Assembly: GCF_000025305.1 (NCBI RefSeq)
Contig: NC_013740.1
Span: 1,116,001-1,180,000 of the forward strand
Length of the DNA: 64,000 bases
Origin: Acidaminococcus fermentans DSM 20731
GTDB lineage: Bacteria > Bacillota > Negativicutes > Acidaminococcales > Acidaminococcaceae
Reading direction: 5' to 3'
The position numbers and the translations under genes were made by a program. Each line of letters starts with the position of its first letter. The first letter of the stretch is position 1. Below the pieces are notes generated by a model. The model was not told the DNA's origin. It saw nothing but the letters and a program-made list of their open reading frames with translations, and searched no databases. Shown here one piece after another: positions 18,704-25,971 of this stretch.

Positions 18704-19448
18704 AGCCATCCATTGGCTGGATGACCTGGCTGCCCGGGACACCCTGCTGACCCGGCTGTTCCCTCTGGCCAAGCTGGCCGCCCTGTTCCTGTATCTGGGA
18801 TTTTTGACCAGCCTGGAGAGAGGGGCGCTGCTTTCCGGGCTGCTGATGCTTTTGCCCCTGCCTGTGCTGTACCGGGCGGGGAAGATTCCCTTCCGGATCG
18901 CTTTCCGGCAGGCACTGCCGGCGGTGCTGCTCCTTGCCGGGCTGGGACTGGTGAACCTGCTCTATGTCCAGGCTCCGCCGGTTCCGGTGGGACCGTTCCG
19001 GATCGGCGCCGGAACCGCCGCCTTCCTGGTTCTGGTACTGAAGGGACTGGGCTGCGTGCTGGCCGGGTATCTGCTCTTGGCCACCACCGGCATGGAACGG
19101 CTGGCCTGCGCCCTCCAGAAACTGCCCCTGCCCCGGGTGCTGATCGTTTCCACCCTGCTCACCTGGCGATACCTGGTGCTGCTGCTCCAGGAAAGCCGGC
19201 GCATGGAACAGGCCTTCCATCTCCGGGCTCCGGACAGCCGGGGAATTCCCTGGAAAATCGCCGGCAGCCTGCTGGGCCTGCTGTTCCTCCGGAGCCTGGA
19301 CCGGGCCCGGTCCGTCTACGAAAGCATGGAGCTCCGGGGCTTCCGGGGCCGTTTCCCGGAAACGGGAAAAAAGGGGAATCCCGGAGGCAGCATCCTGCTG
19401 CTGGTCCTGACCCTGGCCTGGTGCCTTCTGTGCCGGTTCCCGGGGTGA
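18678..19448 (+). CDS. CbiQ-type transmembrane component of the ECF nickel transporter
   Basis: T component of 256 aa that couples the S component to the ATPase. It has about five helices and the coupling motif in ARSVYESMELRGFRGR near 214-229, matching the conserved two-helix Ala-Arg-Gly region. ATG 18678 lies inside the end of the CbiMN gene behind AGAAAGGA, so translation is coupled. A LarQ equivalent. Confidence 0.88.
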   Translation: MKSLDRAIEAIHWLDDLAARDTLLTRLFPLAKLAALFLYLGFLTSLERGALLSGLLMLLPLPVLYRAGKIPFRIAFRQALPAVLLLAGLGLVNLLYVQAPPVPVGPFRIGAGTAAFLVLVLKGLGCVLAGYLLLATTGMERLACALQKLPLPRVLIVSTLLTWRYLVLLLQESRRMEQAFHLRAPDSRGIPWKIAGSLLGLLFLRSLDRARSVYESMELRGFRGRFPETGKKGNPGGSILLLVLTLAWCLLCRFPG

Positions 19449-19497
19449 AATTCATCCAATCTGATCATCGTATGCTGCTGCGGAAGGAGTCCTGCCC

Positions 19498-20250
19498 ATG
19501 TCTGCCATTCTTGCCCTGTCCCATATCCGGTTCTGCTATATCCTGCCGGGGCCTGAAAAACCAACGGTTCCCGTATTCCAGGATCTGTCCTTTGCCCTGG
19601 CGCCTGGAGAAAAAGTGGGGCTTATCGGCTGCAACGGGGTGGGGAAGTCCACCCTGCTGAAACTGGTCATCGGGCTTCTGCCCCTCCAGGAAGGGAACAT
19701 GGAGGTATGCGGCCTCCCCATGGACCGGAAAAATCTTCCGGAAATCCGGAAAAAGGCCGGGTACGTGTTCCAGGATTCGGAAAGCCAGCTGTTCCTGCCT
19801 ACGGTGGAAAGCGATGTATCCTTTGGCCTGCGGAATGCCGGAGTGCCAGGGGAAGAAGCAGCCCGGCGCACGGCGGAAGCCCTGAAAAAAGTGGGGATGG
19901 AAGGGCTGGCCCGGCGGCAGATCTACCGGCTTTCCGGAGGACAGAAAAAGCTCACCGCCATTGCCGGCCTTTTGACCCGGGAACCGGAGCTTTTGCTGCT
20001 GGATGAACCCTCTGCTGCCCTGGACCCCCGAAACCGGCGGAAACTGGCGGAAATCCTCCGGCAGCTGTCCTGCGCCCAGCTCATCGCTTCTCACGATTTG
20101 GATTTCATCTGGGATACCTGTGACCGGGTGATCCTGCTGTCGGAGGGAAGGATCCAGCAGGATGGGGCAGCCCGGGAAGTATTGTCCAACCAGACCCTGC
20201 TGGAAGCCTGTGGCCTGGAACTCCCCCTGCGTCTGCAGAAGGGCATCTGA
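19498..20250 (+). CDS. CbiO-type ATPase of the ECF nickel transporter
   Basis: ABC ATPase of 250 aa: Walker A GCNGVGKST (about 44-52), Q-loop FQDSESQLF (about 90-98), signature LSGGQKK (about 142-148), Walker B LLLLDEPSA and switch ASHD. The last gene of the lar cluster; only one ATPase gene is present, so it should act as a homodimer. Repeat copy E follows instead of a clear terminator. Confidence 0.92.
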   Translation: MSAILALSHIRFCYILPGPEKPTVPVFQDLSFALAPGEKVGLIGCNGVGKSTLLKLVIGLLPLQEGNMEVCGLPMDRKNLPEIRKKAGYVFQDSESQLFLPTVESDVSFGLRNAGVPGEEAARRTAEALKKVGMEGLARRQIYRLSGGQKKLTAIAGLLTREPELLLLDEPSAALDPRNRRKLAEILRQLSCAQLIASHDLDFIWDTCDRVILLSEGRIQQDGAAREVLSNQTLLEACGLELPLRLQKGI

Positions 20251-20302
20251 AACCGGGCAAAGGACCCAGGAACCCGGCATCCCAACAGGCCGTGACTGTA
20301 AC

Positions 20303-20338
20303 CGGTTCCGTAGGGGCTGCACGCCGGGCAGCCCGCCA
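20303..20338. repeat. GC-rich interspersed repeat, half copy E
   Basis: TCCGTAGGGGCTGCACGCCG then GGCAGCCCGCC, one arm of the family seen at 7663 and 12040. It sits at the 3' end of the nickel transporter operon. Confidence 0.6.
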
Positions 20339-20415
20339 AATTCGCCGATTCGTTGAACATTTTACAGGGAAACCGAACTGTGCACTTTTCTTGATGAAAA
20401 CAGGAGGAAAAAGAA

Positions 20416-20658
20416 ATGAAACTTGCCGTAACGTACAACCCGGAAAACGGAGAAATTTTCCAGCATTTTGGCCGGACGGAAACCTTCAAGGTCTATGACC
20501 TGGCAGATGGGAAAATCCAGAAAGCAGAAGTGTGCAGCACCCAGGGCCAGGGCCATGGAGCGCTGGTGGGCGTACTCCAGGCAGACAAGCTCCAGTATCA
20601 GGAAGACATCCGGTGCGATCACCACGGTGAACACCACGAAGGCGGCTGTCATCACTGA
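20416..20658 (+). CDS. NifX/NifB-type domain protein with an internal deletion
   Basis: Small protein of 80 aa. The first 53 residues (MKLAVTYNPENGEIFQHFGR, then GQGHGALVGVL) match the start of the dinitrogenase iron-molybdenum cofactor-binding family (PF02579). The last 25 (IRCDHHGEHHEGGCHH) match its His-rich end. The middle of the fold, normally some 40-45 residues with a glycine-rich CGGIGGGA-like loop, is absent while the frame is kept. AGGAGG precedes the ATG and a terminator follows, so it may still be expressed. Either a decayed gene or a minimal metal-binding peptide. Confidence 0.75.
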   Translation: MKLAVTYNPENGEIFQHFGRTETFKVYDLADGKIQKAEVCSTQGQGHGALVGVLQADKLQYQEDIRCDHHGEHHEGGCHH

Positions 20659-20670
20659 GCAAAGAAACAG

Positions 20671-20697
20671 GGACCTGTTGCATGCAGCAGGTCCTTT
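20671..20697 (+). terminator. Hairpin terminator after the NifX-like gene
   Basis: GGACCTG / CAGGTCC stem with an inner TGCATGCA loop, followed by TTTAT. Confidence 0.65.
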
Positions 20698-20750
20698 ATG
20701 GTATTATGAAGAAAAATTCTTGATTACGATTCTTTCTACAGGAGGAATTT

Positions 20751-21278
20751 ATGAAAGCCAAGATGATTCTGACTGCCCTTTTTGCGTCCGCCGTTCTTCT
20801 TGCAGCAGGATGCGGAGGCTCTTCCGGCGGAGCCCAGACCAATGCCCCTGCTTCTTCCCAGGCCTCTGCCCAGAAGGCCGCGGCCCCCGGCTTTACCCTG
20901 AAGGAAGCAGCCGGTCCGGAACGGACCGTCCAGCCCGGCGACGGCAAAGTGTATGTGATCAATTTCTGGGCCACCTGGTGCCCGCCCTGCCGGAGCGAAA
21001 TGCCGGAGCTGAATACCTTTGCCCAGAAACACAAAGAAAAAGTCCAGTTCTATGGAGTGAATCTCCAGGAAGAAGGGGACAAGGTCCAGGGTTTCCTGAA
21101 GGACAACGGCTACACCATGCCGGTGCTCCTGGACCAGGAAGGAAAAGCCGCCACCCTGTACAAGGTCCGGGTGATTCCCACCACGGTGATCCTGGATGAA
21201 AAGGGGAATATCCTCCAGCGCCATGAAGGGGTGATTACCGCCCAACAGCTGGAAACGCTCCTGAAAGGAAAGCTCTGA
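20751..21278 (+). CDS. TlpA/ResA-like thiol-disulfide lipoprotein
   Basis: Envelope-anchored thioredoxin-fold protein of 175 aa. The signal peptide ends in the lipobox LLAAGC with lipid-modified Cys 21, and a Ser/Ala/Gln-rich linker runs to about 45. The AhpC/TSA-type thioredoxin fold carries the active site WATWCPPC near 72-79 and the cis-proline segment VRVIPTTVILD. AGGAGG precedes the ATG. Its TGA overlaps the ATG of the CcdA gene (TGATG), and CcdA would supply electrons from the cytoplasm. Together they form a reductive thiol pathway. Confidence 0.92.
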   Translation: MKAKMILTALFASAVLLAAGCGGSSGGAQTNAPASSQASAQKAAAPGFTLKEAAGPERTVQPGDGKVYVINFWATWCPPCRSEMPELNTFAQKHKEKVQFYGVNLQEEGDKVQGFLKDNGYTMPVLLDQEGKAATLYKVRVIPTTVILDEKGNILQRHEGVITAQQLETLLKGKL

Positions 21279-21964
21279 TGGGCTCCCTGACCCTGGGGGC
21301 TGCTTTCGGCGCCGGCTTCCTGTCCTTCCTTTCTCCCTGCGTCCTGCCCATGCTGCCCACCTTCCTGCTGCTCTTGGCCGGATCCGGGGCAGAAAAAGAA
21401 CAGGGAAGGGGAGGGCTGCTCCTGAACACCCTGGCCTTCCTGGGCGGTTTCACCCTGGTATTCCTGACCATGGGTGCCACGGCCACCCTGGTGGGGCAGC
21501 TGGTGCTCCAATACTGGAAAGTGCTGGAAAAACTGGCGGGAGCGCTGCTGATCCTGCTGGGTCTGTTTTTAAGCGGCCTGTGGACGCCCCTGTTCCTGCT
21601 CCGGGACCGGCGGCCTTTCCTGCAGCAGAAAAAGCAGGGAGTCCTGGGTTCCTTCCTGCTGGGCGCGGCTTTTACCTTGGGCTGGACTCCCTGTACCGGC
21701 CCCATCCTTACCGGCATCCTGATGGCCGCCGGCAGCCGGCAGACCGTACAGGAAGGTGTGTTCCTGCTGCTGGCCTATGCCCTGGGCTTCTGTGTGCCAT
21801 TCCTTTTGGCGGCTCTTTTCTGGGAAAAGATCGGTCCCCATCTGCGCCGGCATTATGCCTGGCTGCCCCGGATCCAGAAGATCCTGGGCCTGTTCCTGGT
21901 GCTGTTCGGCCTGCTCATGATCAGCGGCATGGCCCTGCGGGTGATGGCGGTTTTGGCAGGATAG
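21278..21964 (+). CDS. ccdA: CcdA-family transmembrane thiol-electron carrier
   Basis: Membrane protein of 228 aa with six helices. Two redox cysteines lie in the conserved half-repeats FLSPCVLPMLP (Cys 21) and GWTPCTGPILTG. It carries reducing power from cytoplasmic thioredoxin to the TlpA-like lipoprotein encoded just upstream. Translation is coupled by a TGATG overlap. A GC-rich hairpin (GGGGCTGTT / AACAGCCCC, 21970-21995) follows the gene but lacks a T run. Confidence 0.92.
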   Translation: MGSLTLGAAFGAGFLSFLSPCVLPMLPTFLLLLAGSGAEKEQGRGGLLLNTLAFLGGFTLVFLTMGATATLVGQLVLQYWKVLEKLAGALLILLGLFLSGLWTPLFLLRDRRPFLQQKKQGVLGSFLLGAAFTLGWTPCTGPILTGILMAAGSRQTVQEGVFLLLAYALGFCVPFLLAALFWEKIGPHLRRHYAWLPRIQKILGLFLVLFGLLMISGMALRVMAVLAG

Positions 21965-21994
21965 GGAAGGGGGCTGTTGCCCGGGTAACAGCCC

Positions 21995-22062
21995 CTGTCA
22001 GCTGTCAGCTGTCAACGGTCGCAGCCGATGGAAATCAATTTTTGCAAATTGATTTTAACACT
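21995..22062. repeat. Modular AT-rich interspersed repeat, copy 2
   Basis: TGTCAGCTGTCAGCTGTC is followed by GCAGCCGATGGAAATCAATT and TTTGCAAATTGATTTT, a palindrome centred near 22044. Same order of modules as at 2242-2300. Confidence 0.65.
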
Positions 22063-22109
22063 GCCTGCAATATTCTCTGTTTTCAGATTTCTTTCGTTTT
22101 GGAGTATGC

Positions 22110-22133
22110 TATAATAGATTTACAGTATACTGT
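22110..22133 (+). promoter_or_regulatory. Extended -10 and palindromic operator of the symporter gene
   Basis: TGCTATAAT ends at 22115, and the perfect 12-bp palindrome ACAGTATACTGT spans 22122-22133, right at the expected transcription start. A repressor bound there would block initiation. Compare the GTATAC sites before ddh and the hydroxyacid dehydrogenase. Confidence 0.6.
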
Positions 22134-22188
22134 TGAAGGATAGGATACAGTTTTCCCTGTTTTGTTTTTCCAAAGGAGGTTGATTGTT

Positions 22189-23412
22189 ATGGATGGAGTC
22201 CAAAAGAAAAAGGGAATGCCTCTGGCCGGGCAGATTTTCATTGCCCTGATCCTGGGCATCATTGCCGGCCTGGCCCTTCAGGGCAATGTGAAATTTGCCG
22301 TTACCTACATCAAACCATTCGGGACGATTTTTCTGAATCTTGTGAAATTCATCGTAGGGCCCATTGTCCTGTTTTCCATTATGGCAGGGGTGGTATCCCT
22401 CAGTGATATCCGGAAACTGGGATCCATCGGCGGCATTACCCTGGTCTATTACTTTTTTACCACTGCCATTGCCACCACCATCGGGCTGATTATCGCCAAC
22501 AGCTTCAAGCCCCTGTTTCCGGTTCTGTCCACGGCGGATCTGGCCTTTAAGGTCAAAAATGCCAGCCCCGGGCCCATGAAAATGCTGGTGGATCTGTTCC
22601 CCTCCAATTTTCTGGCTCCGCTGACCAGCGCCAATATGCTCCAGGTCATCGTCATGGCCCTTTTGATCGGGATTGCCATCATCGCCCTGGGAGAGAAGGG
22701 AGAAAAGGCGGCCGCTTTCATCAATACCTGGAATGATGTATTCATGAAAGTCATGGAAATGATCCTGGCCCTGTCTCCCATCGGGGTATTCTGCCTGCTG
22801 TGCCCGGTGATTGCACAGAACGGGACGGCGGTGATCGGCTCCCTGGCCAAGGTGATCCTCTGTGCCTACATTGCCTATGCCCTCCATGCCATCCTGGTCT
22901 ATTCCATGGCTGTCCGGGCCATCGGAGGCATGAGCCCGCTGAAATTCTTCAAAGGGATGATGCCGGCCATGCTGTTTGCCTTTTCCAGCGCCTCTTCCGT
23001 AGGGACCCTTCCCATCAACATGGAATGTGCCAACAAGCTTGGAGCCTCCAGGGAAGTCACCAGTTTTGCCCTGCCTCTGGGGGCAACCATCAACATGGAC
23101 GGTACGGCCATCTATCAGGGGGTCTGCGCCGTATTCATCGCATCCTGCTACGGAATCGACCTGACCCTGCCCCAGATGCTCACCATTGTGATCACCGCCA
23201 CCCTGGCTTCCGTGGGGACGGCCGGTGTGCCGGGGGCCGGGATGATCATGCTGGCCATGGTGCTGGCTTCGGTGAACCTGCCGGTGGACGGCATTGCCCT
23301 GGTGGCCGGTGTGGACCGGATCTTCGATATGGGCCGGACCACCCTGAACATCACCGGTGACGCCTCCTGTGCCATTATCGTGACCCATTTGCTGGAGAAG
23401 AAGAGGAAATAA
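22189..23412 (+). CDS. Dicarboxylate/amino acid:cation symporter (DAACS/GltP family)
   Basis: Sodium- or proton-coupled importer of glutamate, aspartate or C4-dicarboxylates, 407 aa. The two signature segments are intact: the serine-rich hairpin SSASSVGTLPINME and the TM7 motif LGATINMDGTAIYQ. GTAGVPGAGMIML is the second re-entrant hairpin, and DRIFDMGRTTLNI in TM8 holds the substrate-binding Asp/Arg region. ATG 22189 follows AAAGGAGG by eight or nine bases. It suits an amino-acid fermenter. The presence of Arg in the last motif favours acidic substrates over serine/threonine. Confidence 0.9.
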   Translation: MDGVQKKKGMPLAGQIFIALILGIIAGLALQGNVKFAVTYIKPFGTIFLNLVKFIVGPIVLFSIMAGVVSLSDIRKLGSIGGITLVYYFFTTAIATTIGLIIANSFKPLFPVLSTADLAFKVKNASPGPMKMLVDLFPSNFLAPLTSANMLQVIVMALLIGIAIIALGEKGEKAAAFINTWNDVFMKVMEMILALSPIGVFCLLCPVIAQNGTAVIGSLAKVILCAYIAYALHAILVYSMAVRAIGGMSPLKFFKGMMPAMLFAFSSASSVGTLPINMECANKLGASREVTSFALPLGATINMDGTAIYQGVCAVFIASCYGIDLTLPQMLTIVITATLASVGTAGVPGAGMIMLAMVLASVNLPVDGIALVAGVDRIFDMGRTTLNITGDASCAIIVTHLLEKKRK

Positions 23413-23445
23413 GGGGGCTGCTGACTGCTGACTGTTGACCGCTGA

Positions 23446-23497
23446 CAAAAACAAGGGGGATGTGGTGCACGCACTGTGCAGCATCCCCCTTGTTTTC
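23446..23497 (+). terminator. Intrinsic terminator of the symporter gene
   Basis: AAAACAAGGGGGATG / CATCCCCCTTGTTTT stem with an inner hairpin (TGGTGCACGCACTGTGCAG). It is preceded by the spacer GACTGCTGACTGTTGACC, another short interspersed module. Confidence 0.88.
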
Positions 23498-23784
23498 ACG
23501 CAAAATGACGTACCCGCAGTTTGATGCCGCAGCTTTCCGCCAACAGAAGAACGCCGGATAAAAGGAACGGTTTGAAAAATTCTGGGGCGGAACCGTGTCT
23601 CCCCCGGGCTTTTATCCACACTATTTTACATAATATATATTATTGGACGCAATAATCTTGAAAACCAGATATTTCAAATTGTCTTGAAACTGAGATTTTT
23701 CTTTTGGATTTTGCCGTTTTTTTCTTCTTTGAGCAGGTTTTCTTTCCAATCGATGGGTTTTTCCGGAGATTCTGTTCCTGTCCT
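23498..23784. other. Gene-free stretch before lexA
   Basis: AT-rich from about 23620 on (ACATAATATATATTATT). A short frame from ATG 23505 (MTYPQFDAAAFRQQKNAG, then a stop, then KERFEKFWGGTVSPPGF in the same frame) might be a decayed small gene but has no ribosome site. I see nothing else. Confidence 0.4.
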
Positions 23785-23823
23785 AAACACTCGTTTGACA
23801 CACAATTGTTTTCCTGTTATACT
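23785..23823 (+). promoter_or_regulatory. lexA promoter with candidate LexA operator
   Basis: TTGACA (23795-23800), 17-base spacer, TATACT (23818-23823). AAAC-ACTC-GTTT at 23785-23796 has the spacing of the Gram-positive LexA box (GAAC-N4-GTTC) with one mismatch in each half. It overlaps the -35, as expected for autorepression. Confidence 0.65.
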
Positions 23824-23884
23824 AAATTTAATTAGATTGGAAACTTGTACGCAAATTCCATCCTGTCTAAAGGAGAGTTCCATT

Positions 23885-24532
23885 ATGACTGAATCTGAAG
23901 AAAAGAAATCCACCCGGTCCCGGGGCATCAATACCCGGCAGAGCCAGATCCTTGATTTTATCCGTCAATATATCTTCAATAACGGCTATCCCCCTTCTGT
24001 ACGGGAAATCGGCAGTGCTGTGGGGCTCTCTTCCAGTGCCTCCGTCCACAACAACCTGAAAAAGCTGGCGGAAGCCGGTTTTGTCAGCTGGGATCCGGAA
24101 AAGCCCCGCACCTACGGGCTCCGGGAAGAAATCAGCTGGAGGAAAAAGAGCATGGTCCCCGTGCCTCTGGTGGGTGCCGTCCATGCCGGTGATCCCATGC
24201 TGGCGGTGGAAAACATCGAGGACACCTACCCCATCCCCCTGGATCTGATTGGCTGCAGCGAGGATGTATTCATGATGGTGGTGGAAGGCGACAGCATGAA
24301 GAATGCCGGGATCCTGGACCATGATTATGTGTTCGTCCGGAAGCAGAACTATGCCACCAACGGGGATATTGTAGTGGCCCTCTTCAACGGTGAGGAAACC
24401 ACCATCAAACGGTATTTCCGGGAACTGAAACAGATCCGTCTCCAGCCGGAAAATGATGCCTACCCGCCCATTGTAGGGACCGACAACATCGAAATCAAGG
24501 GAAAAGTCATCGCAGTATTCCGGACTCTTTGA
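23885..24532 (+). CDS. lexA: LexA repressor
   Basis: SOS-response repressor that cleaves itself when RecA filaments form, 215 aa. The winged-helix DNA-binding domain spans about 14-80 (ILDFIRQYIFNNGYPPSVRE, SSASVHNNLKKL). The cleavage site is Ala 101-Gly 102 in VGAVHAGDPM. The catalytic dyad is Ser 137 (VEGDSMKN) and Lys 175 (ETTIKRYFR). ATG 23885 follows AAAGGAGAG; the frame is open further upstream but runs back through the promoter. It has its own promoter and terminator. Confidence 0.96.
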   Translation: MTESEEKKSTRSRGINTRQSQILDFIRQYIFNNGYPPSVREIGSAVGLSSSASVHNNLKKLAEAGFVSWDPEKPRTYGLREEISWRKKSMVPVPLVGAVHAGDPMLAVENIEDTYPIPLDLIGCSEDVFMMVVEGDSMKNAGILDHDYVFVRKQNYATNGDIVVALFNGEETTIKRYFRELKQIRLQPENDAYPPIVGTDNIEIKGKVIAVFRTL

Positions 24533-24564
24533 GTTTTCCGCCTTTAAACAGACGATTTCCCTTC

Positions 24565-24598
24565 AGACGCTCAAATTTCCATTTTGAGCGTCTTTTTC
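24565..24598 (+). terminator. Intrinsic terminator of lexA
   Basis: AGACGCTCAAA / TTTGAGCGTCT stem with loop TTTCCAT, followed by TTTTTC. Confidence 0.92.
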
Positions 24599-24630
24599 TA
24601 TTTTCATGACTCCTTATATGCAAGCAATAG

Positions 24631-24672
24631 AAAAACGACCTCTGAAACAAAATTCAGAGGCCGTTTTTTGGT
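24631..24672 (-). terminator. Intrinsic terminator of the ynbB-hflX run
   Basis: AAAAACG(A)CCTCTGAA / TTCAGAGG(C)CGTTTTTT, stem with loop ACAAAA and T runs in both directions, so it can end transcripts from either side. It lies three bases past the ynbB stop codon. Confidence 0.85.
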
Positions 24673-24675
24673 TCC

Positions 24676-25917
24676 TTATTTCTGTTTTTCCATGATCTGC
24701 CGGGCGGCGGCCATCACGGCGATCCGGCCGTGTTCAAAGGTCAGTCCGCCCTGCATGAAGACCTTGTAGGGGGCCCGCATGGGACCATCGGCGCTCAGTT
24801 CGATGGAGGCACCCTGGACGAAGGTGCCGGCAGCCATGATGATGTCATCCTGATACCCGGGCAGCGGAGAGGGTACGGGAGTCACATGGGCATCAATGGG
24901 AGAATGGGCCTGGATGGCTTCGCAGAAGGCACAGAGGTTTTCCGGCGTCTTCAGGGTAATGGTCTGGATGATGTCACTGCGCACATCATCGGGCAGCGGA
25001 GACACTTCAAAGCCCAGGGACTGGAACACGGAAGCGGCGAACAGGGACGTTTTCACCGCCTGGAGCGCCACATGGGGAGCCATAAAGAGTCCCTGATAGA
25101 ATTCCCGGGCCGTATCCCCCAGGGTGCAGCCCATTTCGCCGCCCAGACCGGGAGCGGTGAGTCGGTAGGAGGCCTGTTCCACCAGATCTTTTTTCCCGAC
25201 GATATAGCCGCCGGTGGGGGCAAAACCGCCGCCCAGATTCTTGATCAGAGAACCGGCCATCAGATCTGCGCCCACTTCCGTAGGTTCCTTTTCTTCGATG
25301 AATTCCCCGTAGCAGTTGTCCACAAAGCAGATGATGTCCGGACGGACCTGTTTCACCGCCTGGCAGATCTCCCCGATTTCCCCTACGGTCAGGGTCTTCC
25401 GTTTGCTGCTGTAGCCGCAGGACCGCTGGATATGGATCAGGCGGGTGCGGGGCGTGATGGCGGCCAGGAGGGCCGGGATGTCCGGATGATCCCCTTCCAT
25501 GGGGATTTCCTTGTAGGTGACGCCCAGATCCACCAGGGAACCGGGGGTCTTCACCGGATACCCGATGATGGTCTGCATGGTGTCATAGGGTTCCCCGGTG
25601 GCCCCGATCATTTCATCCCCGGGACGGAGATTCCCCAGCAGGGCCACAGCCAGGGCATGGGTGCCGGACACAAACTGGGACCGGACCAGGGCGGCTTCCG
25701 TCCTGAAGATATCGGCGTAGATCAGGTCCAGCTGATCCCGACCGGTATCGGAATAGCCGTAGCCGGTGGTGGGTTTCAGATAATAGTCGGCCACTTGGTA
25801 CTTGGCAAAGGCGTCCAGCACCTTTTTGGTGTTCACCAGGGCAGCGGCTTCATGGCTCTGGGCATGTCTGGCTACAGCGTCCAGGGCTTTCCCTTCGATT
25901 TCATCCCATTGTATCAT
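24676..25917 (-). CDS. ynbB: YnbB-like PLP protein (methionine gamma-lyase family, aluminium resistance protein)
   Basis: Cys/Met metabolism fold-type I PLP enzyme, 413 aa. QFVSGTHALAVALLGNLRPG near 79-98 and the PLP-lysine region GSLIKNLGGGFAPTGGYIVG near 220-239 mark the family (PF06838). CFVDNCYGEF holds the cofactor-binding Asp. Its biochemical role is unproven; the name aluminium resistance protein comes from early annotation. It lies downstream of hflX, an order kept in Bacillus (ynbA-ynbB), supporting orthology. GGAGG is 12 bases before the ATG, a little far. Confidence 0.85.
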   Translation of the reverse strand: MIQWDEIEGKALDAVARHAQSHEAAALVNTKKVLDAFAKYQVADYYLKPTTGYGYSDTGRDQLDLIYADIFRTEAALVRSQFVSGTHALAVALLGNLRPGDEMIGATGEPYDTMQTIIGYPVKTPGSLVDLGVTYKEIPMEGDHPDIPALLAAITPRTRLIHIQRSCGYSSKRKTLTVGEIGEICQAVKQVRPDIICFVDNCYGEFIEEKEPTEVGADLMAGSLIKNLGGGFAPTGGYIVGKKDLVEQASYRLTAPGLGGEMGCTLGDTAREFYQGLFMAPHVALQAVKTSLFAASVFQSLGFEVSPLPDDVRSDIIQTITLKTPENLCAFCEAIQAHSPIDAHVTPVPSPLPGYQDDIIMAAGTFVQGASIELSADGPMRAPYKVFMQGGLTFEHGRIAVMAAARQIMEKQK

Positions 25918-25971
25918 TGGATTGGATTTCCTCCTTGATCATTATTAATTATTCAATTGATTCATACTTTT

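Noticed and set aside
23505-23639. Possible small gene MTYPQFDAAAFRQQKNAG with an in-frame stop and further open frame
   Set aside because: No ribosome site, an internal stop and no recognisable family; mentioned only as a possible relic in the gene-free stretch.
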